From: Thermoplasma acidophilum DSM 1728
GTDB taxonomy: Archaea > Thermoplasmatota > Thermoplasmata > Thermoplasmatales > Thermoplasmataceae
Length of the DNA: 64,000 nucleotides
Direction: 5' to 3'
Assembly (NCBI RefSeq): GCF_000195915.1
Contig: NC_002578.1
Location: forward strand, 496,001-560,000
The notes beneath the pieces are model-generated. The model ran no database searches and was not told where the DNA came from. It saw only the letters and a list, made by a program, of their open reading frames with translations. A program made the translations under genes and the position numbers. Below, piece by piece: positions 17,381 to 25,989 of this stretch. The stretch's first letter is position 1; the number at the start of each line of letters is the position of its first letter.

Positions 17381-17731
17381 TTAAAGATATTTCCTGATCC
17401 TCGTAGGTTTGATTTCGAAGTTTCCAAGTAAAGAATGGACACCGGCTCCCATGGAAAGAATCATATTGTCCGAATCATAGATTTCTACCTTTATGCCTTT
17501 TCTTGTCATCGAATAGGACAGTTCACGAATGATTTTGATCATTTTAAGTGTACCGTGTATTTTTTCGGAAAGGCCTTTCACGGTTTCTGCATCTTTCAAG
17601 GTAACCTTTAGATGATTATTCGATATGCTGATCTCTGCCAGTTCATAATTATCTATCCTTATATGCACGGTTCCAGATAGCAAGGCACATTTATCTGGAG
17701 CTGTATCCTGATCATTGCTTGGTTTTTTCAT
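17381..17731 (-). CDS. Small protein of unknown function, second gene of a pair
   Basis: A 116-residue protein I do not recognise. No membrane segment or signal peptide. It is predicted to be mostly beta in the first half (SGTVHIRIDNYELAEISISN), followed by a helix rich in Lys and a second beta-rich part. Its ATG overlaps the 3' end of the upstream 58-residue gene by 20 nt, so the two are surely co-expressed. Both proteins contain an alternating FDN/IDN-L-x-I pattern followed by a VTLK/VTAI strand, suggesting distant relationship. Confidence 0.65.
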   Translation of the reverse strand: MKKPSNDQDTAPDKCALLSGTVHIRIDNYELAEISISNNHLKVTLKDAETVKGLSEKIHGTLKMIKIIRELSYSMTRKGIKVEIYDSDNMILSMGAGVHSLLGNFEIKPTRIRKYL

Positions 17732-17888
17732 TTACAGGGATTGCCGTTACATTCACTTTTCCATTTATCAGTACGTTTGCGTTCATTCCTGGCAGTTTTA
17801 TGCTTAAATTATCGAACGAGAATTCGACTGTTCCCTTTGTCCCCTCTAAGGCCCTTACAAAACTTTCGATCAGAGATTCTTCTACCAT
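17712..17888 (-). CDS. 58-residue protein of unknown function, first gene of a pair
   Basis: An unrecognised small protein beginning MVEESLIESF. An N-terminal helix is followed by alternating hydrophobic strands (GTVEFSFDNLSIKLPG, then INGKVNVTAIPV). A frame continues upstream to TTG 17903, but ATG 17888 is the start: TTATATATAA at 17907-17915 lies 23 nt upstream, the leaderless spacing used by its neighbours. It overlaps the next gene by 20 nt. Confidence 0.65.
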   Translation of the reverse strand: MVEESLIESFVRALEGTKGTVEFSFDNLSIKLPGMNANVLINGKVNVTAIPVNEKTKQ

Positions 17889-17906
17889 GATTGAAATATA
17901 CAATCA

Positions 17907-17915
17907 TTATATATA
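17907..17915 (-). promoter_or_regulatory. TATA element of the two-gene unit 17888-17381
   Basis: TTATATATA centred about 23 nt before ATG 17888 on the minus strand. It decides the start of the 58-residue gene. Confidence 0.55.
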
Positions 17916-17976
17916 ACGGTGATGAATTTTTACATCAAGGAAAAAATACTGAATCAACGCCAAATTCTTACAATTC

Positions 17977-19065
17977 TTATGTGCATCTTATGAGGTTTCC
18001 ACTTGGGTCGACCACATAGGTTTCCTCTATTTTTACAGATCCGATCCCAGGTATCATCAGGGGAGCATGGCCAAGCGCAAGTACCATGTATGGTTTAACT
18101 TCCACAAATCTGTCCTTAGGAACGATAGTGGTTATAGGCATTTCCTCTGGTTTAAGGCCCACGGAATGCGCGTATCCTATCACTCTATACCTTAGCATAT
18201 CGTATTTTTTATATGTTTCATCAAGTTTTTCCATTACTTCGATGAATTTTGTTCCTGGTCTTGTATTCTCAACAGCCACTTTTTGTGCTTCGTCCATGCA
18301 TTTTATCGCATTTAGAGCGGTATCTCCAGGATTGCCGATCGGGATCGTCAGGCTTTTGTTAACGTAATATCTGGAAAAATCTGCGTCCAATGTGATTGTA
18401 ACTATGCTGTTATTCCTAATCGTTACGGTAGAAAGCGGTTCAGAATGGACTCTCGGATTAGGACCGGCATTGATATATATAAGCGGCTCTTCAGAACCTG
18501 CCTTGTATAACATGTAGTATGCCTCGGCGGCTATGTCAGTTTCCTTCATACCTTCTCTGACAAGATCTGCAAGTGCAGCGGCAACTTTTCTTGTTACTTC
18601 CCCTGCCTTCATGATGTAATCTATCTCATATCTGTCCTTTATGACTTTGATGTCGTCAAGAATATCCGTTATGTCGACGACTTCAACGTTTCTGTTTAAT
18701 TTCTTGAATAGATCATAGAAGAAGATGAAGGCATCACGCTCTACAGCGTACTCCATTCCTACTTTCTTTGCATTCAGATCTTTCAGATACTTTACTACTT
18801 CACCCATGAGCTGGCTGCCATCGGAGTAACTGAGAACGTTCTTGATCCATGCCATCTCCCTGAAGCCATCTTCTTCACCATCTGCCAGGAGAACGGTTGG
18901 ATCTCCCTCCGCCGGGATTATTAGACTCGGTCGAAGCCATTTTATACCTGTAATATAGATGAACGTTGACATTGTTCTTATTACTGCAGCGTCCAGGCCT
19001 TTTTCTATGATTTTTTCCTGCACGCGTAAATACCTCTCCTTCAGAACTTCCTCAGGAAATCTCAT
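17977..19065 (-). CDS. M24 (Xaa-Pro peptidase/creatinase) family protein with altered metal site
   Basis: 362 residues with the creatinase N-terminal domain (about 1-140) and a pita-bread domain (about 150-362). Canonical M24 peptidases bind two metals through Asp, Asp, His, Glu, Glu. Here I align Asp227, Asn236 (for the second Asp), His300 (AHSVG for GHGIG), His333 (LGHAP for the usual xxEPG) and Glu347 (KIEET). Two of five ligands are therefore replaced. It may be a one-metal enzyme, a metal-free creatinase-like enzyme, or an inactive relative. Calling it a prolidase would be unsafe. Confidence 0.82.
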   Translation of the reverse strand: MRFPEEVLKERYLRVQEKIIEKGLDAAVIRTMSTFIYITGIKWLRPSLIIPAEGDPTVLLADGEEDGFREMAWIKNVLSYSDGSQLMGEVVKYLKDLNAKKVGMEYAVERDAFIFFYDLFKKLNRNVEVVDITDILDDIKVIKDRYEIDYIMKAGEVTRKVAAALADLVREGMKETDIAAEAYYMLYKAGSEEPLIYINAGPNPRVHSEPLSTVTIRNNSIVTITLDADFSRYYVNKSLTIPIGNPGDTALNAIKCMDEAQKVAVENTRPGTKFIEVMEKLDETYKKYDMLRYRVIGYAHSVGLKPEEMPITTIVPKDRFVEVKPYMVLALGHAPLMIPGIGSVKIEETYVVDPSGNLIRCT

Positions 19066-19401
19066 TTATGTCGCTGTTTCAAAAAGTTTCATACCATATA
19101 TCAATGTTTTTGCACCTTTTCCGTGCTTTTTTAGAATAACGACAGGCGATCGTCCCTTATGCCTCCATGTTTCCCGTCATTTATTTCTTAATTTCCCACA
19201 TTAATTAATTCATACCTCTTGGATGAATGCGATTTTTCTTTATCAACACTGGCCCCCGCATCCCTCAGGTTTCAGCATCATCGTGATGCTGCTTGAATTG
19301 AAGGAAGAATAATTTTGATCTCCAGAACCCGCATAGCATCCCGATTAGAGAAGCATTGGTTATGTATTATGTATCATATGCGTGCACGGTGCATACAGAT
19401 C
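19066..19401. other. Intergenic region with one perfect hairpin
   Basis: 335 bases without a convincing gene. CAGCATCA-TCG-TGATGCTG at 19273-19291 is a perfect 8-bp stem with a 3-base loop. It could be a transcript-end hairpin or a protein site; it lies between the M24 gene promoter and the 3' end of the glycosyltransferase gene. TTAATTAATT at about 19201-19210 is A/T-rich but has no start codon at a suitable distance. Confidence 0.45.
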
Positions 19402-20919
19402 CTAGGTATTGATCCTGTGGAGAGAAATTTCATTCTTCTCTCCATTGTAGTTGCTCGTGAATAATATGACGCTGGCCGCTATCATGAACGGAATCAGATA
19501 GAGTGCAAAAAATATGTTCACTGCTATGGCCAGCTGCATAAGCCTTGAGGCTGTCTCCCTGATCCATACAAGTCCAGCAGAGACCGTACTGGTCATCAGC
19601 AGTTCAATGGATATCATTGGCATTGCCTGCCAGAATGAGTATGATCCTCTGACACCCTTTGGCGTAACTTTGAATGGTTTTCTTCTTCTCAGGATCCAGG
19701 AGATGAAGGACGAGGTCACGGTGAACATGAGAAGCAGCTCAGCCCCCTGGTGCAGGAAAAACCCTCTAATGCCATAGTTCATTAGGCCATCGGAAGCGGT
19801 GTAATGGTAAAAAAGCATAGAGTAAATAAAGTATGGGAAGTAGAAAAATACGAAGAATACAGGATTTATCATCACGGTTATCAACCTGAAGTCCAGGAAG
19901 AGAATTAGTATGATTATGGAGACAAGGCGTATCGGGCCAACCCAGATCCAGTATAGCCATCCGGCCATGTACTCTGCGTATACCGAGAGCTTTAGCTTGA
20001 GTCCGAGAATAATGCTTAGCGCTTGAAACCCGCCAAGGGACCACCTGCCCTGCTGCGTAAGATACGCGCTTATGGTTTCAGGCGGCCTACCATACCAGAT
20101 GTCTGTTGAATCAACGTAAACTATCTCCCACCCGAGGCTCTGCAGGAGTATGGATGTGGCCAGATCTTCAGTAACTACGTCTTCTCGAAAACCTCCAACC
20201 GACCTTATTGCAGAGATTCTCGCAACGAATCCAGACCCAAGAATGAATGCCGATCTTCCGTTCCTGGCCCGCATAATCTTCCTCAGGAAAACCTCCTGCT
20301 GAAAGAAGGCGGATTCGCTTATGGCCGTGGAGATAGCTGTGTATGTTTGAGGCATCTGGACCACGGCCACCATTTTACGGTCGAAATAGCTGAAAACACC
20401 GTTGAAGAACCGTGGAGTAGGCCTCTGATCGCTGTCAAACACCGCCATGAACTCATAAGAATCATCAACCCGTTTCAGGGCATCGTTTATAGCGCCTGCC
20501 TTGAATCCTCTCCTGTTGTTCCTGTGAACGAATTTTATGCCAAGTTCCTCACATACCTCAGCGAGGCCAGATACTATCTTCGGATCATTTGAATCATCAA
20601 GAAGCCAGGTTTCGCCGAAGATATTGGCCTTTTTGACAGCAATCAGGGTCTTCTTAACCATTTCCACGTTCTCGTTGTAGCTTACAACGAAGCTGATCAG
20701 CCTGGACCCAGCACTTCTGTGGATCAATTTTGCCGTATACCTGTCAGCCTTGAACATCTGCCACTGAAAGATTATCACAGTGGCCAGCGAAACGGCGAGG
20801 AGGAGCCAGAAGACGTAAACCAGAGGCATGACAAATACGCTGCTCGATGTGAAATAGGCGAAGATGGCAGGCGAGACAAAGAAAATAATGAAGAAGATGA
20901 CCTGGAAGTTCAGCCTCAT
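19402..20919 (-). CDS. Membrane glycosyltransferase, family 2, cellulose-synthase-like
   Basis: A processive-type GT2 enzyme of 505 residues. Two N-terminal TM helices (about 5-50) precede a cytosolic catalytic domain with LLDDS (108-110), DSD (162-164), TED and QQGRW, the D,D,D,QxxRW set of cellulose, hyaluronan and related synthases. At least four C-terminal TM helices follow. It probably polymerises or transfers a nucleotide-sugar across the membrane for surface glycoconjugates. A longer frame runs to 21087, but ATG 20919 overlaps the upstream stop (ATGA), showing coupling with the preceding gene. Confidence 0.9.
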   Translation of the reverse strand: MRLNFQVIFFIIFFVSPAIFAYFTSSSVFVMPLVYVFWLLLAVSLATVIIFQWQMFKADRYTAKLIHRSAGSRLISFVVSYNENVEMVKKTLIAVKKANIFGETWLLDDSNDPKIVSGLAEVCEELGIKFVHRNNRRGFKAGAINDALKRVDDSYEFMAVFDSDQRPTPRFFNGVFSYFDRKMVAVVQMPQTYTAISTAISESAFFQQEVFLRKIMRARNGRSAFILGSGFVARISAIRSVGGFREDVVTEDLATSILLQSLGWEIVYVDSTDIWYGRPPETISAYLTQQGRWSLGGFQALSIILGLKLKLSVYAEYMAGWLYWIWVGPIRLVSIIILILFLDFRLITVMINPVFFVFFYFPYFIYSMLFYHYTASDGLMNYGIRGFFLHQGAELLLMFTVTSSFISWILRRRKPFKVTPKGVRGSYSFWQAMPMISIELLMTSTVSAGLVWIRETASRLMQLAIAVNIFFALYLIPFMIAASVILFTSNYNGEKNEISLHRINT

Positions 20920-21629
20920 AAATATATCAACCTGATCCTTATCGTTTGATCCGAAAGCTCCATGCTGATCCTCGCAACGATGTATTCGGATAGAAGATCG
21001 CTGACGTACTTCAGGCCTCCTTTTATTAAAATAAAGAGCCGGTTCCTGTCGTTGCGCATCAGCAGTGAAGAGATGAAGGAACTCCAAAAAACATCCGTAA
21101 GATCCCTATTGAATCCCCTTCTATCCGATAGGTAAAGATTGGATGCGCCCAGCAGAAATATATCAAGATCGCTGATCATCATAACCGTTGAGAAGATCTC
21201 AAACGCAAGCTGATCCCCGAGGTTCATTGCATGCCTGGAATCTCCCACGATCATGCGTTCCACGTTGGCTATTTCATAGAACAGCGCTTCAGAACAGGAT
21301 GCGTTTATTTCCCTGGCAATAGCGGAAAATGGAAAAGTCGATAGAACCACAGGATGTCTTCCATTCCGCCTCCAGTGATCGCTGGAGCACAGTATCTCGG
21401 TGAGTATGGGCTTGATACTGCTCGTATCCATCATCAGATCGAATATTCCGTAGGTGTCCCCCAGCATGTCCAGCGGATGAGTCATACTGCTACTGATGCC
21501 ACCTGTTTTACTGCTGGACGGCCCATCACTTTCGGAAACCATGCTTTGAAATTCAGACAGAATTGCGCATTTTAATGGTTTCTGCGTATCGAACAAATTT
21601 CCTTCATGGATTACGATCCATGGGAACAT
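20916..21629 (-). CDS. Unknown protein coupled to the glycosyltransferase
   Basis: A soluble-looking 237-residue protein that I cannot assign. No TM helix or signal peptide is evident; the composition is Ser-rich near residues 30-60, with helices in the second half (MNLGDQLAFEIFSTVMMISD). Its stop overlaps the glycosyltransferase ATG by 4 nt, so it is first in a two-gene operon and likely helps or regulates that enzyme. The promoter is shared with the divergent UMP kinase gene. Confidence 0.75.
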   Translation of the reverse strand: MFPWIVIHEGNLFDTQKPLKCAILSEFQSMVSESDGPSSSKTGGISSSMTHPLDMLGDTYGIFDLMMDTSSIKPILTEILCSSDHWRRNGRHPVVLSTFPFSAIAREINASCSEALFYEIANVERMIVGDSRHAMNLGDQLAFEIFSTVMMISDLDIFLLGASNLYLSDRRGFNRDLTDVFWSSFISSLLMRNDRNRLFILIKGGLKYVSDLLSEYIVARISMELSDQTIRIRLIYL

Positions 21630-21676
21630 AGGCAGCGATTATATTTTAATCAGTATTTCATCACCATGGGATCAAA

Positions 21677-22366
21677 GTGAACGAATCCATAGTGATCTCT
21701 CTTGGAGGGTCTGTTATATCGGGCGATCCGATAGACGCTGATTACATGAAGAGCTTTGCCAGGATTCTGGAAGCTTCGAAATACAGAAGAGTTGGCATCG
21801 TAACCGGCGGTGGAAGAACTGCAAGATCCTACATATCCGTCTTGAGAAAGCTGAATGTGAATGAAAACGTTCTCGACGAGATCGGCATATACGCCACAAG
21901 GATGAATGCCCTTTCCATGGCAAGCCTGATCCCTGGTTCCAATCCTACAATACCGTTCACGGTGGAGGATGCAGTCAACCTCATGAACACCTATCGTTTC
22001 GTTGTCATGGGTGGCACGGAACCCGGCCACACCACAGACACAGTGGCTGCTCTCCTCTGTGAGAGGAGTGCCACTAGAACCCTGATAAACGTCACTTCGG
22101 TTGACGGCGTATATGATATGGATCCCCACAGATTCGCAAACGCAAAGAGGTTCGATCGCATAGGCTACAGGGAGGCCATAGCCCTCTCAACCAAGAGCTC
22201 TGCTGGGGCCGGGCCGAACGTATTCATGGATATAACTGCGCTGACCATCGCAATGCGTTCAAGGATAAGGGTCATAGTCACGTCAAGGGATATAGACAAT
22301 CTAGAAAAGATACTGAAGGGAGATCGGGCTGTATCAACGTTCATAGACGATGATCAGAGATCCTGA
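21677..22366 (+). CDS. pyrH: UMP kinase, archaeal type
   Basis: Phosphorylates UMP to UDP with ATP; amino-acid-kinase fold. The 229 residues begin at GTG 21677 with SIVISLGGSVISGD, the phosphate-binding start of the family. TGGGRTAR follows, and GGTEPGHTTDTVAALL is the archaeal UMP kinase fingerprint. SVDGVYDMDP is the ATP-site segment. It is a single gene divergent from the glycosyltransferase operon. The A/T-rich TTATATTTTAAT run at about 21640-21652 is its likely promoter. Confidence 0.93.
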   Translation: MNESIVISLGGSVISGDPIDADYMKSFARILEASKYRRVGIVTGGGRTARSYISVLRKLNVNENVLDEIGIYATRMNALSMASLIPGSNPTIPFTVEDAVNLMNTYRFVVMGGTEPGHTTDTVAALLCERSATRTLINVTSVDGVYDMDPHRFANAKRFDRIGYREAIALSTKSSAGAGPNVFMDITALTIAMRSRIRVIVTSRDIDNLEKILKGDRAVSTFIDDDQRS

Positions 22367-22439
22367 ACCCTGATCGTAATGTCCTTAGCATGAGTAGCCT
22401 TAAACTCCATGAAATCATGCGTATATTGAGGTTGATCAT

Positions 22440-23210
22440 TTGAAGAATGCCAGCGTTATAACTGTAGGCAATGAAATACTCAAGGGCAGGACGGTAAATA
22501 CAAATGCGGCATTCATAGGAAACTTCCTCACGTACCATGGGTATCAGGTGAGGCGCGGATTTGTTGTGATGGACGATCTGGACGAGATCGGCTGGGCCTT
22601 CAGGGTTGCCCTTGAAGTGTCCGATCTTGTCGTATCTTCGGGAGGCCTGGGCCCAACGTTTGATGACATGACTGTGGAGGGCTTTGCGAAGTGCATAGGC
22701 CAGGATCTTAGGATTGATGAAGACGCGCTAGCCATGATTAAGAAAAAATACGGGCAGGCAGATCTGACACCGCAGAGGCTGAAGATGGCCAAAATACCGC
22801 CAAGCTGCAGGCCGATTGAGAATCCGGTGGGAACGGCACCTGGCTTGATCTGCGCCGTGGGAGGCAAGAAGGTCATAATCCTCCCTGGAGTGCCGAAAGA
22901 AATGGAGGCCCTTCTGAAGGCGATGGAGAAAGATATAATCATCCCTGACACGCATTACTACGATGACTCAGTTATAATAGCCGACGTGATGGAGAGTGCT
23001 TTCGCACCATATGTTGACAGGATCATGAAGGAATTCGATGGCATATACGTCAAGAGCCATCCGAGAAACGTCGAGGTGAAGAATCCAGAGCTAGAGATAG
23101 AGATATCTGGCTTCGGCGAGGATGAGGCCGCACTCAGGAAGAAGATCGAAGATGCAATCGCACGTGCAGGGGAATACGCTGTCAAGCTGGGAGGTAGCGT
23201 TAAGCGATAA
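22440..23210 (+). CDS. CinA-type molybdopterin-binding-domain protein
   Basis: 256 residues equal to the N-terminal domain of CinA (COG1058), without the C-terminal nicotinamide-nucleotide deamidase domain. Starts at TTG with VGNEILKGRTVNTNAAF, continues with SSGGLGPTFDDMT, and carries PGVPKEME. These loops bind phosphorylated nucleotides in the MoCF fold. Homologues hydrolyse ADP-ribose or similar dinucleotides. I recall a structural-genomics entry for the T. acidophilum protein (Ta0487). Function in the cell is not settled. Confidence 0.9.
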   Translation: MKNASVITVGNEILKGRTVNTNAAFIGNFLTYHGYQVRRGFVVMDDLDEIGWAFRVALEVSDLVVSSGGLGPTFDDMTVEGFAKCIGQDLRIDEDALAMIKKKYGQADLTPQRLKMAKIPPSCRPIENPVGTAPGLICAVGGKKVIILPGVPKEMEALLKAMEKDIIIPDTHYYDDSVIIADVMESAFAPYVDRIMKEFDGIYVKSHPRNVEVKNPELEIEISGFGEDEAALRKKIEDAIARAGEYAVKLGGSVKR

Positions 23211-23242
23211 TTTTAAATTCAATTCTGGCTTAATTCCCTGAT

Positions 23243-24472
23243 TTGAAACCGCAGATAAGGATCGCAGCACTTTTCGGTTCAGTGATATCCCTGTTTACTG
23301 CGGTGTATGTGTTCTTCGCCTATGTGGCACCGGATTACACCTTTCTAGTGTATATTAAGTCATACCTTCTGGTCATCGCTGCATCGACGAACGTTATATT
23401 CTATCTCCTGGTGATCGACACAGCCATTTTTGCCTACATATTCCTGTCATACAGAGAGTTCGCTGAGGTTAAAGGCAAGACAACTCCGGATATTGAGGAG
23501 AAGCCTGAAGGGAAAACGAAGCAGCAAAACAATGAGAAGGATCGGCAAGACCTGGTATTCAGGGAAATCAAGAAATGGCCGAGCCAGTTCGATTATGCAC
23601 AGGCCTTTCAGAATCCATCATACTCCCTATCAGGGGATCTGAGCGGCTATAAGATAATAAGGAATCCAAATGTTAAGATGGCCGGAAACACCATATATTC
23701 CTCAGGAAACTACGGTATAATATTCAAGCTTGAGAACGGCGGATCCTACTATGCTATAAAGTGCTTCACGAAGGGATCGGATCTTCACAGGCGATACTTC
23801 GAGATAGGCCGCCATCTTCAGGGGCGAAACGTGCCGTGCATGGTTCGCTTCGAATACATAGAGAACGGTGTGAGGACGATGAAGGATCCCACGACCTACT
23901 ATCCCGTGCTGAAGATGGACTGGGTCGACGGTGATTCCCTCTACACCTTTCTTAAGAAGAACATCGACAACGGAAAGGAGATAAGGAGGATCGCGGGAGA
24001 ATTCATGAATATGGTTCTGGATCTGAAGAGGAACAGGATGGCGCATGGGGATCTATCATGCGATAACATACTGATCAGCAACGGCAGGGTGATATTTGTG
24101 GATTATGACGGCATGTACGTGCCCGCCCTCAGGGACATGCCATCGAATGAAAACGGCCACGAGAATTTTCAGAGGCCTGACAGGAAGCCGGGCGATTTCT
24201 CGGAGAACATGGACGATTTCTCGGCACTCGTTATATACACCTCGCTGTATGTGCTATCGCTGAGGCCGGAGGCATGGAAGTTCAACGGTGACGATCCAGA
24301 CGCACTGCTGTTCAGGAAAGCGGACTTTCTGGATCCTGAAAAATCCGAGGTATTCGCATACATAAAGGCCATGGGCGGAAAGTCCTGGAGGCTTGCCTCA
24401 ATGATCATTAAATCTTTGAAATCGGATGGCGACGGAAGCATAGACCTCCGCAAGGCTATTTCAGCGAGATGA
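23243..24472 (+). CDS. Membrane-anchored protein kinase
   Basis: 409 residues. Two TM helices (about 7-30 and 46-70) are followed by a charged linker and a eukaryote-like kinase domain from about 135. The ATP-loop SSGNYGIIF, Lys173 (YAIKCF), Glu187, HGD 268-270 with Asn275 (HGDLSCDNIL) and Asp287 (VDYDG in place of DFG) are all in place, so it should be active. It faces a PP2C phosphatase gene whose 3' end overlaps its own by 17 nt, with a vWA gene beyond: a kinase-phosphatase-vWA triad. TTG start. Confidence 0.87.
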   Translation: MKPQIRIAALFGSVISLFTAVYVFFAYVAPDYTFLVYIKSYLLVIAASTNVIFYLLVIDTAIFAYIFLSYREFAEVKGKTTPDIEEKPEGKTKQQNNEKDRQDLVFREIKKWPSQFDYAQAFQNPSYSLSGDLSGYKIIRNPNVKMAGNTIYSSGNYGIIFKLENGGSYYAIKCFTKGSDLHRRYFEIGRHLQGRNVPCMVRFEYIENGVRTMKDPTTYYPVLKMDWVDGDSLYTFLKKNIDNGKEIRRIAGEFMNMVLDLKRNRMAHGDLSCDNILISNGRVIFVDYDGMYVPALRDMPSNENGHENFQRPDRKPGDFSENMDDFSALVIYTSLYVLSLRPEAWKFNGDDPDALLFRKADFLDPEKSEVFAYIKAMGGKSWRLASMIIKSLKSDGDGSIDLRKAISAR

Positions 24473-25151
24473 TCGCGAAGGTAACGTCATCATTCTTCAT
24501 CTCGCCGGAATTTATCAGGCTCCCTATGAATTCTCCCTCGTTCTCGGAATGATCGATAAGGATCTGCCACGGCCTCTGCTTTGCCCTGCTGAGCATCCAG
24601 TGGGCGAGCGAATCGGTTGCCATTATCAGAAGATCGCTTTCCGATATCCTGCCCTCCATGTAGTTTGCCCATTTTATGGATCGCCTGGTGCGCAGGAGGG
24701 GATTGCCCGTCCAGATTAGCTTTGGGGTATTCCCAAACTCAGACGGATATTTGACCGGAAAGCTCTTCATGCCCTCCGGCGTGATTATGAAGAGGCAGGT
24801 ATCACCAACGGCAACGGATCTGAAAGATCCGTCCAGAACCTCAAGGCCCAGAAAGGTGGCCATCGATCCCCTGGCGATCTTGTTCTTCACGAACCATTTC
24901 ATGTTGTTCCATGGGAGCTTTGATCTCCACATGCCGACGGCAGTTTCCACCATGTCGTCTATCTTCATGTCATATTTTCCAGCCACAAATGTGTCGACAA
25001 GGGATCTGGCCCATTCATTGGAAAAAACGGATTCCGAAGATCCATCCGCCATTGCAAACAGGCCCTTCTCAACGTCATAGGAGAAAGCGTCCTCATATTC
25101 GCTCTCGCTGTTCCCGATCTTGGGCTGATGATAGTGGAATACGCTTATCAT
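24456..25151 (-). CDS. PP2C-type protein phosphatase
   Basis: A 231-residue PP2C catalytic domain with no extra domains. Metal-binding and fold motifs are present in order: EDAFSYD (first Asp), FAMADGSSE (Asp-Gly), GDTCLFII, LLIMATDSLAHWML (Asp) and NDDVTFAII (final Asp). It most likely reverses phosphorylation by the kinase encoded opposite it, with which it overlaps by 17 nt tail to tail. It follows the vWA gene by 4 nt and is co-transcribed with it. Confidence 0.88.
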   Translation of the reverse strand: MISVFHYHQPKIGNSESEYEDAFSYDVEKGLFAMADGSSESVFSNEWARSLVDTFVAGKYDMKIDDMVETAVGMWRSKLPWNNMKWFVKNKIARGSMATFLGLEVLDGSFRSVAVGDTCLFIITPEGMKSFPVKYPSEFGNTPKLIWTGNPLLRTRRSIKWANYMEGRISESDLLIMATDSLAHWMLSRAKQRPWQILIDHSENEGEFIGSLINSGEMKNDDVTFAIISLK

Positions 25152-25155
25152 CCGT

Positions 25156-25989
25156 TCATTCCATCGAGCTTATTGCGCCCCTTGTTCCTATGTCTATGAA
25201 CTCTATCATCTGTTCAAGCTGTGCGTTGAAAACGTAGGACCTGGAACCATCCCTTATGTCTGGAAATGTCTCTATGGCGTAATTGATGTACTTGGTTGGA
25301 AGCACGCTGGACATCTTGAACAGGGATCTTGCATACATATCATTGGGTAGCTGATTCTCGGAATACGGAAATGACAGCGGGGCAGAGTTTTCTGTAGAAA
25401 CGTGACAGTTCCATATGAGCGGGTTTCCGTCTTCAGTTTCCATCTCCATTATGGACTGGGCCACGGGATACGGATCGCCATCCGTTGACTGGCCATCGGT
25501 TATATTTATCAGTATCGGGGGATAAGAGGAGGGATGTTCGTCGATCCATCTCTCAATGGCCTCCTTGGCCATGTTCATCGCCCTCACCATGGGCGTGTCG
25601 CTGTTGGCCACTGGCTCGAACCAGACTCCAAACTCATACTCCACATCAACGGTTCCGCCCGATCCGTCAGGTACCTTCATCATTCTCTTTTCTGTCCTGA
25701 GGGGATTCTCCGCGAGCCTGGAAACCGGGACAACTTCACCATCAAGCAGATAAGATGCCCTTCCCTTTTCTCCTCCATATCCTATAACGCCAACATAGAA
25801 ATAATCACGGACACCGTCATTCTTAGTGCACCTCATTATGAGTTCCCCTATCTGCCTGTTGATGGCATCCGCCGCTTCCTTCGCCTTTGATTCGCTACCG
25901 CCTGCCATCTTCCTTATCATCGACCTGGACTGATCGATCAGAAATATGAAGAGGCCCGGATTCCTCCTGCTTATCTCCGCGTCATACAT
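25156..25989 (-). CDS. von Willebrand factor A domain protein, TerY-like
   Basis: 277 residues, essentially one vWA domain. The metal-ion-dependent adhesion site is complete: DQSRS (D-x-S-x-S) near residue 19, a Thr in SDTPMVRAM, and the Asp in NITDGQSTDGD. No signal peptide or TM helix, so cytosolic. Small vWA proteins encoded with a PP2C phosphatase and a kinase are the TerY-P triad of tellurite/stress-response loci in bacteria; here the phosphatase follows by 4 nt. The start region is internally repeated (see 25980-26014). Confidence 0.87.
   Translation of the reverse strand: MYDAEISRRNPGLFIFLIDQSRSMIRKMAGGSESKAKEAADAINRQIGELIMRCTKNDGVRDYFYVGVIGYGGEKGRASYLLDGEVVPVSRLAENPLRTEKRMMKVPDGSGGTVDVEYEFGVWFEPVANSDTPMVRAMNMAKEAIERWIDEHPSSYPPILINITDGQSTDGDPYPVAQSIMEMETEDGNPLIWNCHVSTENSAPLSFPYSENQLPNDMYARSLFKMSSVLPTKYINYAIETFPDIRDGSRSYVFNAQLEQMIEFIDIGTRGAISSME

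Noticed and set aside
19273-19291. Rho-independent-type terminator for the glycosyltransferase or M24 genes
   Set aside because: The hairpin is not followed by a T run on either strand and lies too far from either stop codon; kept only as a hairpin.
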